Shown here: piece by piece, positions 11,356 through 20,159 of the stretch
Layout: each line of letters opens with the position of its first letter
Numbering within the stretch: the stretch's first letter is position 1
Source of the DNA: Streptomyces sp. CBMA152
GTDB taxonomy: Bacteria; Actinomycetota; Actinomycetes; Streptomycetales; Streptomycetaceae
Length of the DNA stretch: 64,000 nucleotides
Assembly (NCBI RefSeq): GCF_014596475.1
Contig: NZ_MECJ01000006.1
Location: 1-64,000, forward strand
Reading direction: 5' to 3'
Position numbers and translations under genes: made by a program
The notes under the pieces: generated by a model
What the model was told of the DNA's origin: nothing
Seen by the model: only the letters and a program-made list of their open reading frames with translations
Databases searched by the model: none

Positions 11356-13428
11356 ATGCCCCCGATCGGCCCAAAGATCGGAATGACGATGGACGACTGG
11401 CCCGCCGACCCAGGTCTCAGCCTCGCCCTCAACCACATGGGCGCCTTCGACTGGGACCTGGTGAGCGGCCAGCTGCACATGGACCCGTCGGCGCTCGCCG
11501 TGTTCGACATGCGGCCCGAGGAGTACGACGGCCGCCCCGAGACGCTGGGCAGCCGGGTGACCCCGAGCGAGGCCACCCGGCTCGACGCGATGGTCTCGCT
11601 GGCCCTCAAGAGCGGCAGCCGCCACTACGGCGCCTACTTCCGCGTACGGCTGCGCGACGGCAGCGCGCGCTGGACGCACACCCAGGGCTGTGTGCAGCGC
11701 GACGACGACGGCCGTCCGCAGCGCATCATCGGCGTCGTCCGCGACGCCACCCAGGAGCTCGCCGACTCCAGTGCCCGCCCCGACCGCGACGACGAGGACC
11801 GCCGCCGGACCGGTGTGGTCGACAGCACCACGGCCGCCCTCGCCCACGCCCGTACCGTCCAGGACGTCATCGACGTGCTCAACGGCTCGCACGGCCTGGA
11901 ACACCTCGGCGCCACCAGCCTGGTGATGGGCCTGCTGGAGTCGGGCCGCATCCATCTGGTCGCCGAGGGCCCCGCCGACAGTTTCGTGCCGGGGACGCGC
12001 TGGACCCGCGTCGACGAGCAGTACCCGATGAGCGAGGTCGTGCGCACCCTCGCGCCCCGCTTCATCCAGACCCCGGACGACTTCGCCCGCTCCTACCCCC
12101 GGCTGTGGCCGCACATCAGCGGCCTCGGCATCACCGCGGCCGCCTATCTGCCGCTGATCGCCCAGGCCCGGCCCATCGGCGCGCTCGGCTTGCTCTACAG
12201 CGACAAGACCGGCTTCACGGCGGACGAGCGCAACCTCCTTGTGGCCCTTGGCAGTTCCATCGCGCAGAGCCTGCAACGGGCCGTGCTCTACGAGCAGGAG
12301 CACGACCTCGCCGAGGGCCTGCAACAGGCGATGCTGCCGCGCCGCATCCCCGATGTGCCCGGCGCGCGCATCGCGGTGCGCTATCGCTCGGCGCGGCTGG
12401 GCCGGGACATCGGCGGCGACTGGTACGACGTCATCCCGCTGCCCGGCGGCCGCGTCGGCGCGGTCATCGGCGACGTCCAGGGCCATGACACGCACGCCGC
12501 CGCCGTGATGGGACAGCTGCGCATCGTGCTGCGCGCGTACGCCGCCGAGGGGCACACCCCGGCCACCGTGATGGCCCGCGCCTCGGTGTTCCTGCACGAG
12601 CTGGACACCGACCGCTTCGCGACCTGTACGTACGCCGAGGCCGACCTGTCGACCGGAGTCGTCCAGCTCGTACGGGCCGGACATGTCGACCCACTCCTGC
12701 GCCACCCCGACGGCAGCTGCCGCAGGCTCCCGGTGGAGGGCGGCCTCCCGCTGGGCCTCTCCGCCGAGTTCGGGCGCCTTGAGTACCCGGTCTCCACCAT
12801 CGAGCTGGACCCCGGCCAGACCCTGCTGCTGTTCACGGACGGCCTGGTGGAGCAGCCCGGCGCCGACCTCGACGACGGGATGCAGTTGCTCGCCTCGCTG
12901 GTCCGCACCGGTCCCGCCGACCTCCAGGAGCTCGCCGACCGGATGTGCGACGTGGTCGACGACCGCGCGGGCGACGACGACGTGGCGCTGCTGCTCCTGC
13001 GCCGGCGCGCCCTGGAGGCCCCGCAGGCCGGCGGCCGCCTCCAGCAGCACGTGGCGCAGAACGACCCGGAGGCGCTGCGCTCGTCGCGCCATATGATCCG
13101 GGCGGCGGTACGGGCGTGGGGCGCCCGGGAGCGCGCCGACGAGATCGAGCTGGCCGCCGACGAGCTGATCACCAACGCGCTGATGCACACCGACGGCGGC
13201 GCGATCGTCACCGTACGGGTCCTTGCCGGGCCCCAACGGCGGCTGCGGGTCGAGGTCGAGGACCGCTCCAGCGCCCTGCCGCGCCGCCGTGACGCGGGCG
13301 ACTCCGGGGTCTCGGGGCGCGGCCTGATGCTGGTGGACCGGCTCGCGGATGTGTGGGGTGTGGAGTCGCGGGGGAGCGGCAAGTGCGTGTGGTGCGAGTT
13401 CATCGTGCCGGAGCGCGCCGCGAGTTGA
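11356..13428 (+). CDS. PAS-GAF-PP2C (SpoIIE-type) phosphatase with C-terminal anti-sigma-like ATPase domain
   Basis: 690 aa. Order: PAS (~25-125, ending GVVRDATQEL), GAF (~150-310), PP2C/SpoIIE phosphatase (~325-540; metal-binding RDIGGDWYDV, GDVQGHD and ADDDVALLLL-type Asp motifs), HATPase_c kinase-like domain (~555-690; ELAADELITNALMHT and GRGLMLVDRLAD). Such proteins dephosphorylate anti-anti-sigma factors and can phosphorylate or bind sigma partners in partner-switching modules. No anti-anti-sigma gene is adjacent. ATG at 11356 is 4 bp after the lipoprotein stop; ATG at 11383 is also possible. Confidence 0.88.
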   Translation: MPPIGPKIGMTMDDWPADPGLSLALNHMGAFDWDLVSGQLHMDPSALAVFDMRPEEYDGRPETLGSRVTPSEATRLDAMVSLALKSGSRHYGAYFRVRLRDGSARWTHTQGCVQRDDDGRPQRIIGVVRDATQELADSSARPDRDDEDRRRTGVVDSTTAALAHARTVQDVIDVLNGSHGLEHLGATSLVMGLLESGRIHLVAEGPADSFVPGTRWTRVDEQYPMSEVVRTLAPRFIQTPDDFARSYPRLWPHISGLGITAAAYLPLIAQARPIGALGLLYSDKTGFTADERNLLVALGSSIAQSLQRAVLYEQEHDLAEGLQQAMLPRRIPDVPGARIAVRYRSARLGRDIGGDWYDVIPLPGGRVGAVIGDVQGHDTHAAAVMGQLRIVLRAYAAEGHTPATVMARASVFLHELDTDRFATCTYAEADLSTGVVQLVRAGHVDPLLRHPDGSCRRLPVEGGLPLGLSAEFGRLEYPVSTIELDPGQTLLLFTDGLVEQPGADLDDGMQLLASLVRTGPADLQELADRMCDVVDDRAGDDDVALLLLRRRALEAPQAGGRLQQHVAQNDPEALRSSRHMIRAAVRAWGARERADEIELAADELITNALMHTDGGAIVTVRVLAGPQRRLRVEVEDRSSALPRRRDAGDSGVSGRGLMLVDRLADVWGVESRGSGKCVWCEFIVPERAAS

Positions 13429-13557
13429 CGGCTACCTGATGGTAACCATACGTAATCCGACAGTACTTGACCGTAACCGAACGTTCGCGCTTGACTGCTG
13501 AACTCGTACGGTCGGCAGCGTCGCCGCCCTCCCGTTCGCGACTGATACGAGGCCCCT

Positions 13558-14916
13558 TTGAGCAGCGAGCTTCTGGCCCCTCTCGACCTGGCGTTCTGGC
13601 ATCTCGAATCGGCCGAGCACCCCATGCATCTGGGCGCGCTCGCCGTGTTCGAGTCCCGCCCGGGCTGTGACGGCGAGCGGATCCTCGCCCTGCTGGCCGA
13701 GCGGGCCGCCGCGATCCGGCGGCTGCGGATGCGGGTGCGTGGCGTCTGGCTCCCGGTCGGCGGGGCCGCCTGGGTCACGCACAAGGAGTTCGACGTGCAT
13801 CGGCATGTACGCAGGGTCGAGCTGCCCGCGGGCGACTTCGCCGCCGAGGCCGCCCGGGCCGCCGGGGAGCTGATGGAGCGGCCCCTCGAACGCGGCCTGC
13901 CGCCCTGGCGGATGTACGTCCTGACCGGCCCGGACGACGGGCGCCCGGGCGCGCCCTTCGCGGTCCTGGTCAAGCTGCACCACGCGCTCGCCGACGGCAT
14001 GCGGGCCGTCGCCATCGTGGCGGGCATCCTCGACCAGCTGGCGGCAGCACCCAAGCGGCGGGGCCGTCCCGCGCCCGCGAGGTCCTGGCTGCCGGGGCCG
14101 CGCGCGGTCGCCGGGTTCGCCCGCGACCGGGTCGGCGAGGCCACCCGGGCCGTCGGCATAGGCGCCAGCGTGGTGCGGGCCAGCCGGATCGAGTTCGGCA
14201 GCTCCGCGCTCGCCGCCGACTCCAGCGGCACCCGGCGTCTGGCCACCGCCGTGCTCGACGGGGACGAGGTGCAGCGGGTGCGCCGGGCCGTCGGCGGCAC
14301 CGCCAACGACGTTTTGCTCGCGGTGGTGGCGGGCGGGCTGCGGCGCTGGCTGCTCGAACGCGGCTCCCCGCTGCCCGGCGCCGAACCCCGCGCCCTGGTC
14401 CCGGTCTCGCGCCGACGCCCCGGTGCCGCGCCCGGCTCCGGCAACAAGCTCTCCGCGTACCTCCTCGGCCTCCCGGTCGCCGAGCCCGATCCCGCCACGC
14501 GGCTCGCCGTCGTCCGTACCGCGATGGAGCGGAACAAGGCCGCCGGGCCCGGGCGCGGCGCCGGGGCGGTCGCCGTGCTCGCCGACCGACTGCCGCCGCT
14601 GGCCCACCGGTTCGGCGCGCCGCTCGCCGGGGGCGCGGCCCGCCTCCTCTTCGATCTGCTGGTCACCAGCGTGCCGCTGCCCCGCACCCGGCTCTCGCTC
14701 GGCGGCTGCGAGCTGCGCGAGATCTATCCGATGGCCCCGCTGGCCCGCGGGCAGTCGCTGGCAGTCGCCCTGTCGACGTACGGGGGCCGGGTCCATGTGG
14801 GCCTGGTGGCGGACGGGAAGGCGCTGCCCGACCTCGACCGGCTGGCCGAGGCGCTGCACGAGGAGCTGGCGGCGCTGGTGGAGGAGGTCGCCGGGGTGTC
14901 GCAGGTCGCGCGCTGA
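13558..14916 (+). CDS. Wax ester synthase/diacylglycerol acyltransferase (WS/DGAT) family protein
   Basis: 452 aa starting at TTG, chosen because GATACGAGG lies about 7 nt upstream and the sequence then reads SSELLAPLDLAFWHLES, the usual family N-terminus. The active-site motif HHxxxDG is intact (LHHALADGM, around residue 141). Later motifs PLPRTRLSLGGCELREIYP and GRVHVGLVAD fit the family. These enzymes transfer acyl-CoA to diacylglycerol or fatty alcohols and make Streptomyces storage lipids. Upstream (13438-13490) are ATGGTAACCAT and CGAACGTTCG palindromes of unknown role. Confidence 0.88.
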   Translation: MSSELLAPLDLAFWHLESAEHPMHLGALAVFESRPGCDGERILALLAERAAAIRRLRMRVRGVWLPVGGAAWVTHKEFDVHRHVRRVELPAGDFAAEAARAAGELMERPLERGLPPWRMYVLTGPDDGRPGAPFAVLVKLHHALADGMRAVAIVAGILDQLAAAPKRRGRPAPARSWLPGPRAVAGFARDRVGEATRAVGIGASVVRASRIEFGSSALAADSSGTRRLATAVLDGDEVQRVRRAVGGTANDVLLAVVAGGLRRWLLERGSPLPGAEPRALVPVSRRRPGAAPGSGNKLSAYLLGLPVAEPDPATRLAVVRTAMERNKAAGPGRGAGAVAVLADRLPPLAHRFGAPLAGGAARLLFDLLVTSVPLPRTRLSLGGCELREIYPMAPLARGQSLAVALSTYGGRVHVGLVADGKALPDLDRLAEALHEELAALVEEVAGVSQVAR

Positions 14917-14954
14917 CCGGGAACCCCAGCCCTGCCCCGGCTAATCTGGGGTGT

Positions 14955-15815
14955 ATGCCGGAATTGCCCGAAGTGGAAGCGCTGCGTGACTTCCTCGCCG
15001 TCCACCTCGTCGGCGAACGGATCGAGCGCGCGCGGCCCGTCGCGATCAGCGTCCTCAAGACGTACGACCCACCGGTCGACGCACTCGACGGGCGGACGGT
15101 GACCGGCGTCGGGCGGCACGGCAAGTTCCTCGACATCGACGCCGACGGGCTCCACATGGCCGTCCACCTGGCCCGCGCGGGCTGGCTGCGCTGGCACGAC
15201 ACGCTGCCCGCCGACCCGCCGCGCCCCGGCAAAGGGCCGCTCGCGCTGCGGGTCGCGCTGGCGGGCGGGGCCGGGTTCGACCTGACCGAGGCGGGCACCC
15301 GCAAGAGCCTCGCGGTGTATCTGGTCCACGACCCGCAGGAGGTGCCCGGCATCGCCCGGCTCGGCCCCGACCCGCTCGCCCCCGGCTTCGGCCGCGACGA
15401 CCTCGCCGGGCTCCTCGCGGGGGAGCGCCGCCAGCTCAAGGGCGCGCTGCGCGACCAGTCGCTGATCGCCGGGATCGGCAACGCCTACAGCGACGAGATC
15501 CTGCACGCCGCCAAGATGTCGCCGTTCAAGCCCGTCGCGCATCTCACGGACGACGAGATCACCACGCTGTACGAGGCGCTGCGCACCACCCTCGCCGACG
15601 CGGTGGAGCGCTCGCACGGGCTCGCCGCCGGGCGACTCAAGGCGGAGAAGAAGAGCGGACTGCGGGTGCACGGGCGCACCGGCGAGCCCTGCCCGGTCTG
15701 CGGCGACACCGTCCGCGAGGTCTCGTTCGCCGACTCCTCGCTCCAGTACTGCGCCACCTGTCAGACCGACGGCAAGATCCTCGCCGACCGCCGGATGTCC
15801 AAGCTCCTCAAGTAG
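14955..15815 (+). CDS. Fpg/Nei family DNA glycosylase/AP lyase
   Basis: 286 aa. It begins MPELPEVE, giving the catalytic N-terminal Pro and Glu of the Fpg/Nei family. The helix-two-turn-helix motif is at LIAGIGNAYSDEIL, and a C-terminal zinc finger follows (CPVCG then CATC). It excises oxidised bases and cuts the abasic site by beta-elimination (base excision repair). The finger carries a longer Cys-Cys spacing (REVSFADSSLQY) than typical MutM, closer to actinobacterial Nei-like proteins. Starts 38 bp after the acyltransferase gene. Confidence 0.9.
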   Translation: MPELPEVEALRDFLAVHLVGERIERARPVAISVLKTYDPPVDALDGRTVTGVGRHGKFLDIDADGLHMAVHLARAGWLRWHDTLPADPPRPGKGPLALRVALAGGAGFDLTEAGTRKSLAVYLVHDPQEVPGIARLGPDPLAPGFGRDDLAGLLAGERRQLKGALRDQSLIAGIGNAYSDEILHAAKMSPFKPVAHLTDDEITTLYEALRTTLADAVERSHGLAAGRLKAEKKSGLRVHGRTGEPCPVCGDTVREVSFADSSLQYCATCQTDGKILADRRMSKLLK

Positions 15816-15840
15816 CTTTGCGCATACGGGAGTTCGGGCG

Positions 15841-16488
15841 CTATCCCGACCGGCTGAGCGTCGCCAGGCGTGTGCCGTCGCTCGTCCGTACCTCGAAGCG
15901 CGTGATGTCGCCCGGCGCCAGCGCCGCCGCGCCCCGCATCCGTACGGTCGCCGCGTCCCGTACCGCCCAGGTCGCCACCGTGTCCTCCTCGCCGCCGCGC
16001 CCCACCGCCACCAGCTTGCACACCACCGGGCCCCGCACCCCGCCCACATCGAGCCCGACGTCGGTGCCGAAGCCCGCCGGGGCCGTCGCGAGCGTCGTCG
16101 TGACACCGGGTGCCGACGCGGTCGTCGCCCAGTGCGGCGAGGCCGGATCGGACAGGAGGCTCATCGTCGCGAAGGGCGCGCCCGCCACCAGCGCCGCCGC
16201 GGCCACCAGGAGACCGGCCCGCGTCCGGCGCTGCCTGCGACGCCGCACCTCCACCGCGCCGAGCGCCGAGTGCAGCAGCGCGGGCGAGGGCGTGGCGACC
16301 GGGTCGATCCCGGGCGGCGTCCAGCGCACGTACGCGGCGAGCAGCGCCTCCACGCTTCCCAGCTCCTCCAGCAGCCGTGCGCAGCGCGCGCACTGCGCCA
16401 GGTGCTCCTCGAAGCGGAAGGTGTCGGCGATACCGAGTACACCGAGCGCGTACGCCCCGACGTCCCGGTGGAGTTCCAGCGGCCTCAT
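15841..16488 (-). CDS. Anti-sigma factor with zf-HC2 zinc domain and one membrane segment
   Basis: 215 aa from the ATG of MRPLELHRDV; a TTG 12 codons earlier is possible. The zinc anti-sigma motif Hx3CxxC is at H29, C33, C36 (EEHLAQCARC). A single membrane span follows (AGLLVAAAALVAGAPFA) and then an extracytoplasmic Ala/Thr/Val-rich domain of the RskA kind. It should hold an ECF sigma factor at the membrane, but no sigma gene is adjacent. The partner may be the sigma gene at 18.1 kb, or one elsewhere. Divergent from the LytTR regulator, with 86 bp between the starts. Confidence 0.82.
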   Translation of the reverse strand: MRPLELHRDVGAYALGVLGIADTFRFEEHLAQCARCARLLEELGSVEALLAAYVRWTPPGIDPVATPSPALLHSALGAVEVRRRRQRRTRAGLLVAAAALVAGAPFATMSLLSDPASPHWATTASAPGVTTTLATAPAGFGTDVGLDVGGVRGPVVCKLVAVGRGGEEDTVATWAVRDAATVRMRGAAALAPGDITRFEVRTSDGTRLATLSRSG

Positions 16489-16574
16489 GCCGTCTGGTAC
16501 GCAGACGGGGCCCCAATCACTCAAGTCACACGGGACGGGACGCAGAGGCGCGGGCGCACCTACAATCCGACCGC

Positions 16575-17315
16575 ATGCTGCGCGTACTGGCGGTCGACGA
16601 CGAGGCCCCCGCCCTCGAAGAGCTTCTGTACCTGCTGCGCGCGGATCCGAGGATCCGCAGCGCCGAGGGCGCCACCGGGGCCACCGACGCGCTGCGGCTG
16701 ATCGGTGCGGCCCTGGAATCCGGGCCGCACGACGAGCAGGGCGTCGACGTCGTCTTCCTCGACATCCACATGGCGGGGCTCACCGGACTCGACATCGCCC
16801 GGCTGCTCGCCGGGTTCGCCCGGCCGCCGCTGATCGTCTTCGTCACGGCCCACGAGGGCTTCGCCGTCCAGGCGTTCGACCTGAAGGCCGTCGACTACGT
16901 CCTCAAGCCCGTCCGCAGGGAACGCCTGGCCGAGGCGGTGCGGCGGGTCGCCGAACTGTCGGGCGAGCGCACGCCCGCGGAGCAGTCGGTCGTCCCCGTC
17001 GAGCTCGGCGGCGTCACCCGCTTCCTGGCCGTCGCCGACATCGCGTACGCCGAGGCGCAGGGCGACTACGCGCGGCTGCACACCGCGACGGGCAGCCATC
17101 TGGTGCGCGTGCCGCTCTCCACCCTTGAGGACCGCTGGCGCTCGCACGGATTCGTGCGCATCCACCGCAGCCATCTGGTGGCGCTGGCCCGGATCGACGA
17201 ACTGCGTCTGGACGCGGGCAGCATGACCGTCCGCATCGGCGGGGCCGAGCTCCCCGTCAGCCGCCGCCATGCGCGTACCCTCCGCGACCAGCTGTTGCGT
17301 CGCAGCGAGCGCTGA
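16575..17315 (+). CDS. LytTR-family two-component response regulator
   Basis: 246 aa. The receiver domain (1-~125) has VLAVDDE, the phospho-acceptor Asp in VVFLDIHM, a Thr in VFVTAHE and Lys in DYVLKPV. The C-terminal LytTR DNA-binding domain (~140-246) shows AEAQGDYARLHT and GFVRIHRSHLVAL. AlgR/LytR regulators bind paired direct repeats and control surface or stress genes. No histidine kinase gene lies beside it. Confidence 0.92.
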   Translation: MLRVLAVDDEAPALEELLYLLRADPRIRSAEGATGATDALRLIGAALESGPHDEQGVDVVFLDIHMAGLTGLDIARLLAGFARPPLIVFVTAHEGFAVQAFDLKAVDYVLKPVRRERLAEAVRRVAELSGERTPAEQSVVPVELGGVTRFLAVADIAYAEAQGDYARLHTATGSHLVRVPLSTLEDRWRSHGFVRIHRSHLVALARIDELRLDAGSMTVRIGGAELPVSRRHARTLRDQLLRRSER

Positions 17316-17342
17316 TGCCCGTCAGATCTGACGAGTCATCAG
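17312..17342. terminator. Nested inverted repeat between convergent genes
   Basis: Outer arms CTGATG (17312-17317) and CATCAG (17337-17342) enclose the perfect palindrome CGTCAGATCTGACG (17320-17333). It spans the stop of the LytTR gene and lies just past the stop of the convergent gene, a position expected for a shared terminator. Confidence 0.55.
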
Positions 17343-17830
17343 AAAAGGTGGATCGCCAAGTGTCCCAGCGGAAGCCCGAGTTCCCAGGCCGGGGTCCATA
17401 CCCGCGGCTCGTCCTCGGCCTCCGCGAGCGGATCGACTCCGCCCGGCACCACCGCGTCCAGGTCCGCGGCGAGCAGCTCGGTCTCCTCCAGCCAGCGCCA
17501 CGCGTCCAGCGCCAGCGCCAGATCGGGGCCCGACTCGGTCGCCGCGCGCTCTCGAAGACGCTCGCGGACCCAGCTGTGCCACGGCCGGCCGGCCGCGGTC
17601 AGCGAACTCCACTCGTCGAGCCGCGCCACCACGCGTGCGCCGCCGACCGCGCCGTCCGACAGGAAGATCGTCAACGCGAGCGCGTTGCGTCCGGCCCTGA
17701 ATTCGAGCGTCGTCGGCGGCATGAGATCGCCGGTGCGCAGTAATTCGTCGGCGATGTACTCCGCGTACATCCATGCCATCGGTACCAGCAGTTCGCCACC
17801 GCTGGTCCCGTTCGTACCCTCCGGACGCAT
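17339..17830 (-). CDS. Hypothetical protein with a TTA codon
   Basis: 163 aa, ATG start, soluble, no signal peptide. The sequence is Leu/Ala/Glu-rich with several Trp residues (HSWVRERL, WRWLEETELL, WTPAWELGLPLG). No domain is recognised. The notable feature is an in-frame TTA Leu codon (plus-strand TAA at 17741-17743, codon 30), very rare in Streptomyces and read only by the bldA tRNA, so the gene is probably expressed only after developmental onset. Convergent with the LytTR regulator gene. Confidence 0.7.
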   Translation of the reverse strand: MRPEGTNGTSGGELLVPMAWMYAEYIADELLRTGDLMPPTTLEFRAGRNALALTIFLSDGAVGGARVVARLDEWSSLTAAGRPWHSWVRERLRERAATESGPDLALALDAWRWLEETELLAADLDAVVPGGVDPLAEAEDEPRVWTPAWELGLPLGHLAIHLF

Positions 17831-17863
17831 TCCGTCTCGCCTCTTTCATCGACTGTCCAGGCG

Positions 17864-17894
17864 CTCCAGGGAGCTCCAGGGAGCTCCAGGGAGC
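17864..17894. repeat. Short tandem repeat of a 10-bp unit
   Basis: The unit GAGCTCCAGG is repeated with partial copies at each end (three CTCCAGGGAG periods). It lies in the divergent region between the TTA-codon gene and the mini anti-sigma gene. Each unit contains a GAGCTC palindrome, so the tract could bind a protein or vary in copy number. Confidence 0.75.
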
Positions 17895-17961
17895 ATTGAA
17901 CCGGGGGCGCGTGCCCGCCGTGGCCAGAAGGGCAGGATCCGTCACCCCACACGAGGTGCCC

Positions 17962-18150
17962 ATGCATGTGCGGCAGCTGCTCGGCGCGTACGTCCTCGGC
18001 GCCCTGACCCCGGACGAGGACCGCCGGGTCGCCGGGCATCTGCGCAGCTGCGCGGGCTGTCGCGCGGCCTACCTGGAGGTCGCGGAGACACCCTCGATGC
18101 TGGCCCTGCTCCTTGAGGAGGACCTGGCCGAGGATCCGCCGGACGAGTAG
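17962..18150 (+). CDS. Mini anti-sigma factor (zf-HC2 domain only)
   Basis: 62 aa, ATG with ACGAGG 6-8 nt upstream. It contains only the zinc anti-sigma domain: H26, C30, C33 (GHLRSCAGC) after LLGAYVLGALTPDEDRRV, then an acidic tail. There is no membrane segment, so it would act in the cytosol. Its last 82 bp overlap, in antisense, the 3' end of the ECF sigma gene, which is the natural candidate partner. Reality is supported by ribosome-binding site and motif. Confidence 0.72.
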   Translation: MHVRQLLGAYVLGALTPDEDRRVAGHLRSCAGCRAAYLEVAETPSMLALLLEEDLAEDPPDE

Positions 18151-18698
18151 CCCGGCAGGACCCGCGCCAGGGCCCGAAGAGCATAGTACGAACGGGACTT
18201 GACGGTTCCGGCGGGCACCCCCAGCACCTCGGCGGCCTCGGCGACGCTGAGCCCCCGGAAGTAGATCTGCGCGAGCACCGCCCGGTGCTCGGGGCTGAGC
18301 GTGCGCACCGCGTCCCGGACGTCCAGCGCCGCCGCCGACCGCTCGGCGTGGTCGTCCTGCGCCTGCTCCGGCGCGTCCAGGACCGTGTCGGGCACCTCGA
18401 CCGGCCGCGCCTGCCGGACCCGGCGGGCGTCTATCGCCAGGCGCCGGGCGACGGTGAACAGCCACGGCCGCATCGAGGCGTACGGGCCGTCGAACGCCTC
18501 CGGGTGCTGCCAGGCCCGCACCAGCGTCTCCTGGAGCAGATCCTCGGCGCGCTGGCGGTCGCCGTAGGTGAGGCCGAGCAGGAAGTGCATCAGGGCGGGT
18601 CCGTGGTCGCGCTGGAGCGCCGCCAGGTCGGGCTCGCGCGCGTACCGCCGCACCTCGGCCGCGCAGGTGCCGGCCGCTTCCGAGAAACCCCTGCTCAC
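18069..18698 (-). CDS. ECF-type RNA polymerase sigma factor
   Basis: 209 aa from GTG (GGAAGGGG upstream). Region 2 is visible at ~45-105 (DLLQETLVRAWQHPEAFDG, then RPWLFTVARRLAIDARR) and region 4 at ~130-185 (LSPEHRAVLAQIYFRGLSV, then LGVPAGTVKSRSYYALRAL). After ALARVLPG the last ~25 residues are Ser/Arg-rich and non-conserved; this stretch is where the antisense anti-sigma gene overlaps. Likely regulated by that mini anti-sigma factor and/or the membrane one at 15.8 kb. Confidence 0.9.
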   Translation of the reverse strand: MSRGFSEAAGTCAAEVRRYAREPDLAALQRDHGPALMHFLLGLTYGDRQRAEDLLQETLVRAWQHPEAFDGPYASMRPWLFTVARRLAIDARRVRQARPVEVPDTVLDAPEQAQDDHAERSAAALDVRDAVRTLSPEHRAVLAQIYFRGLSVAEAAEVLGVPAGTVKSRSYYALRALARVLPGYSSGGSSARSSSRSRASIEGVSATSR

Positions 18699-18920
18699 CG
18701 TGTTCGCCCCTTCCCGAGAAGTCCGCGGGCCGCAGCCCGTATCCGAGCGCAATCGGGCGGCCGGCGACAGCGGTCGGACCACGACGTGCGACGAACGGTC
18801 GAATGGCGCGGCGAATGGTGCGGCGAACGGTGAGGAAAAGGGAACAAATCTGCATGATATGGATATCTGACAATCCATCAGATATTTCCCGCAGGCATTC
18901 AGACCCATGGAGTCCGCGCC

Positions 18921-20132
18921 ATGACGCAGAGAACAACACGGCGGACGGCGGCCCTCGCGGCCCTCGTCCTCGCCGTGACCGCCGGGTGCGCCGGGGAGCA
19001 CCGGGCCGTCACGCGCCTGCCGCACCACCAGGACTCCGAGCGGCCCGACACGCCGACGCCGGCCGGCGGCGCCGCGTCCGCCGCGCCGCGTCCGTTCACG
19101 CTGGTCGCCACCGGTGACGTACTGCCGCACACCTCGACCATGCAGCGCGCCGCCGCCGACGCGGGCGGCGACGGATACGACTTCCGGCCGATGCTCGCCG
19201 GGGTCAAGCCGATCGTCTCGCGCGCGGACCTGGCGATCTGTCACATGGAGACGGTGTACGGGCCGGACGGCGGGCCCTTCACCGGGTACCCGGCGTTCAC
19301 CTCGCCGCCGCAGATCGCCGCCGCGCTCAAGGACACCGGGTACGACTCCTGCTCGACCGCGTCCAACCACAGCCTCGACGACGGGGCCGAGGGGATCGCG
19401 CGGACCCTGCGCGCCTTCGACAAGGCCGGGCTCAAGCACACCGGTTCGGGCCGCACGGCCAGGGAGTCCGCGACCCCCGCCCTGCTGGAGGCGGGCGGCG
19501 CCAAGGTCGCCCAGCTGGCGTACACGTTCGACACCAACGGCTATCCGATGCCCGAGGGCCAGCCGTGGGCCGTCCACGTCATCGACGAGCAGAAGATCAT
19601 CGCGGATGCGCGGGCGGCGCGGAAGGCGGGCGCGGACATCGTGGTCGTCAGCGTCCACTGGGGCACCGAGTGGCAGACCGAGCCCGACGAGCAGCAGCTG
19701 CGGCTCGGCCGCGCGCTCACCGCGTCCAAGACCGGCGACCGGCCGGACATCGACCTGATCCTGGGCACGCACGCGCACATCCCGCAGGCGTACGAGAAGG
19801 TCAACGGCACCTGGATCATCTACGGGGAGGGCGACCAGATCGCCGGGGAGATGTTCAACAACAACGACGAGCGCGACGCGCGCGGGAACATGAGCTCGAT
19901 CGGCCGCTTCACCTTCGCGCCGCCGGTGCGGCCGGGGGCGCGGTGGGAGGTCAGCAAGGCGGAGTTCATCCCGCAGTGGATCGACGTCGACCGGGGCCGC
20001 GTGGTCGACCTGCCGGAGGCCCTGAAGTCCGCGCCGGACCGGGCCGACTACAAGGACGCCGAGGCGGAGATCCGCGAGGCGGTGCTGAGCCGCGGAGCGG
20101 CGAAGAACGGCCTGACGATGGCGGACCGGTAG
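18921..20132 (+). CDS. CapA-family lipoprotein (metallophosphatase-like fold)
   Basis: 403 aa. Lipobox AVTAGC places the lipidated Cys at residue 23. The PGA_cap/CapA domain follows: LVATGDVLPH, ADLAICHMET, STASNHSLDDG, VVVSVHWGTEW and LILGTHAHIPQ, the Asp/His/Asn pattern of calcineurin-like phosphoesterases. CapA proteins take part in poly-gamma-glutamate capsule production in Bacillus. No capB/capC genes are here, so the substrate in this organism is unknown. Anchored outside the membrane. Confidence 0.88.
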   Translation: MTQRTTRRTAALAALVLAVTAGCAGEHRAVTRLPHHQDSERPDTPTPAGGAASAAPRPFTLVATGDVLPHTSTMQRAAADAGGDGYDFRPMLAGVKPIVSRADLAICHMETVYGPDGGPFTGYPAFTSPPQIAAALKDTGYDSCSTASNHSLDDGAEGIARTLRAFDKAGLKHTGSGRTARESATPALLEAGGAKVAQLAYTFDTNGYPMPEGQPWAVHVIDEQKIIADARAARKAGADIVVVSVHWGTEWQTEPDEQQLRLGRALTASKTGDRPDIDLILGTHAHIPQAYEKVNGTWIIYGEGDQIAGEMFNNNDERDARGNMSSIGRFTFAPPVRPGARWEVSKAEFIPQWIDVDRGRVVDLPEALKSAPDRADYKDAEAEIREAVLSRGAAKNGLTMADR

Positions 20133-20159
20133 ACGGCAGCTGCTACGAGGGCCGGGGGC

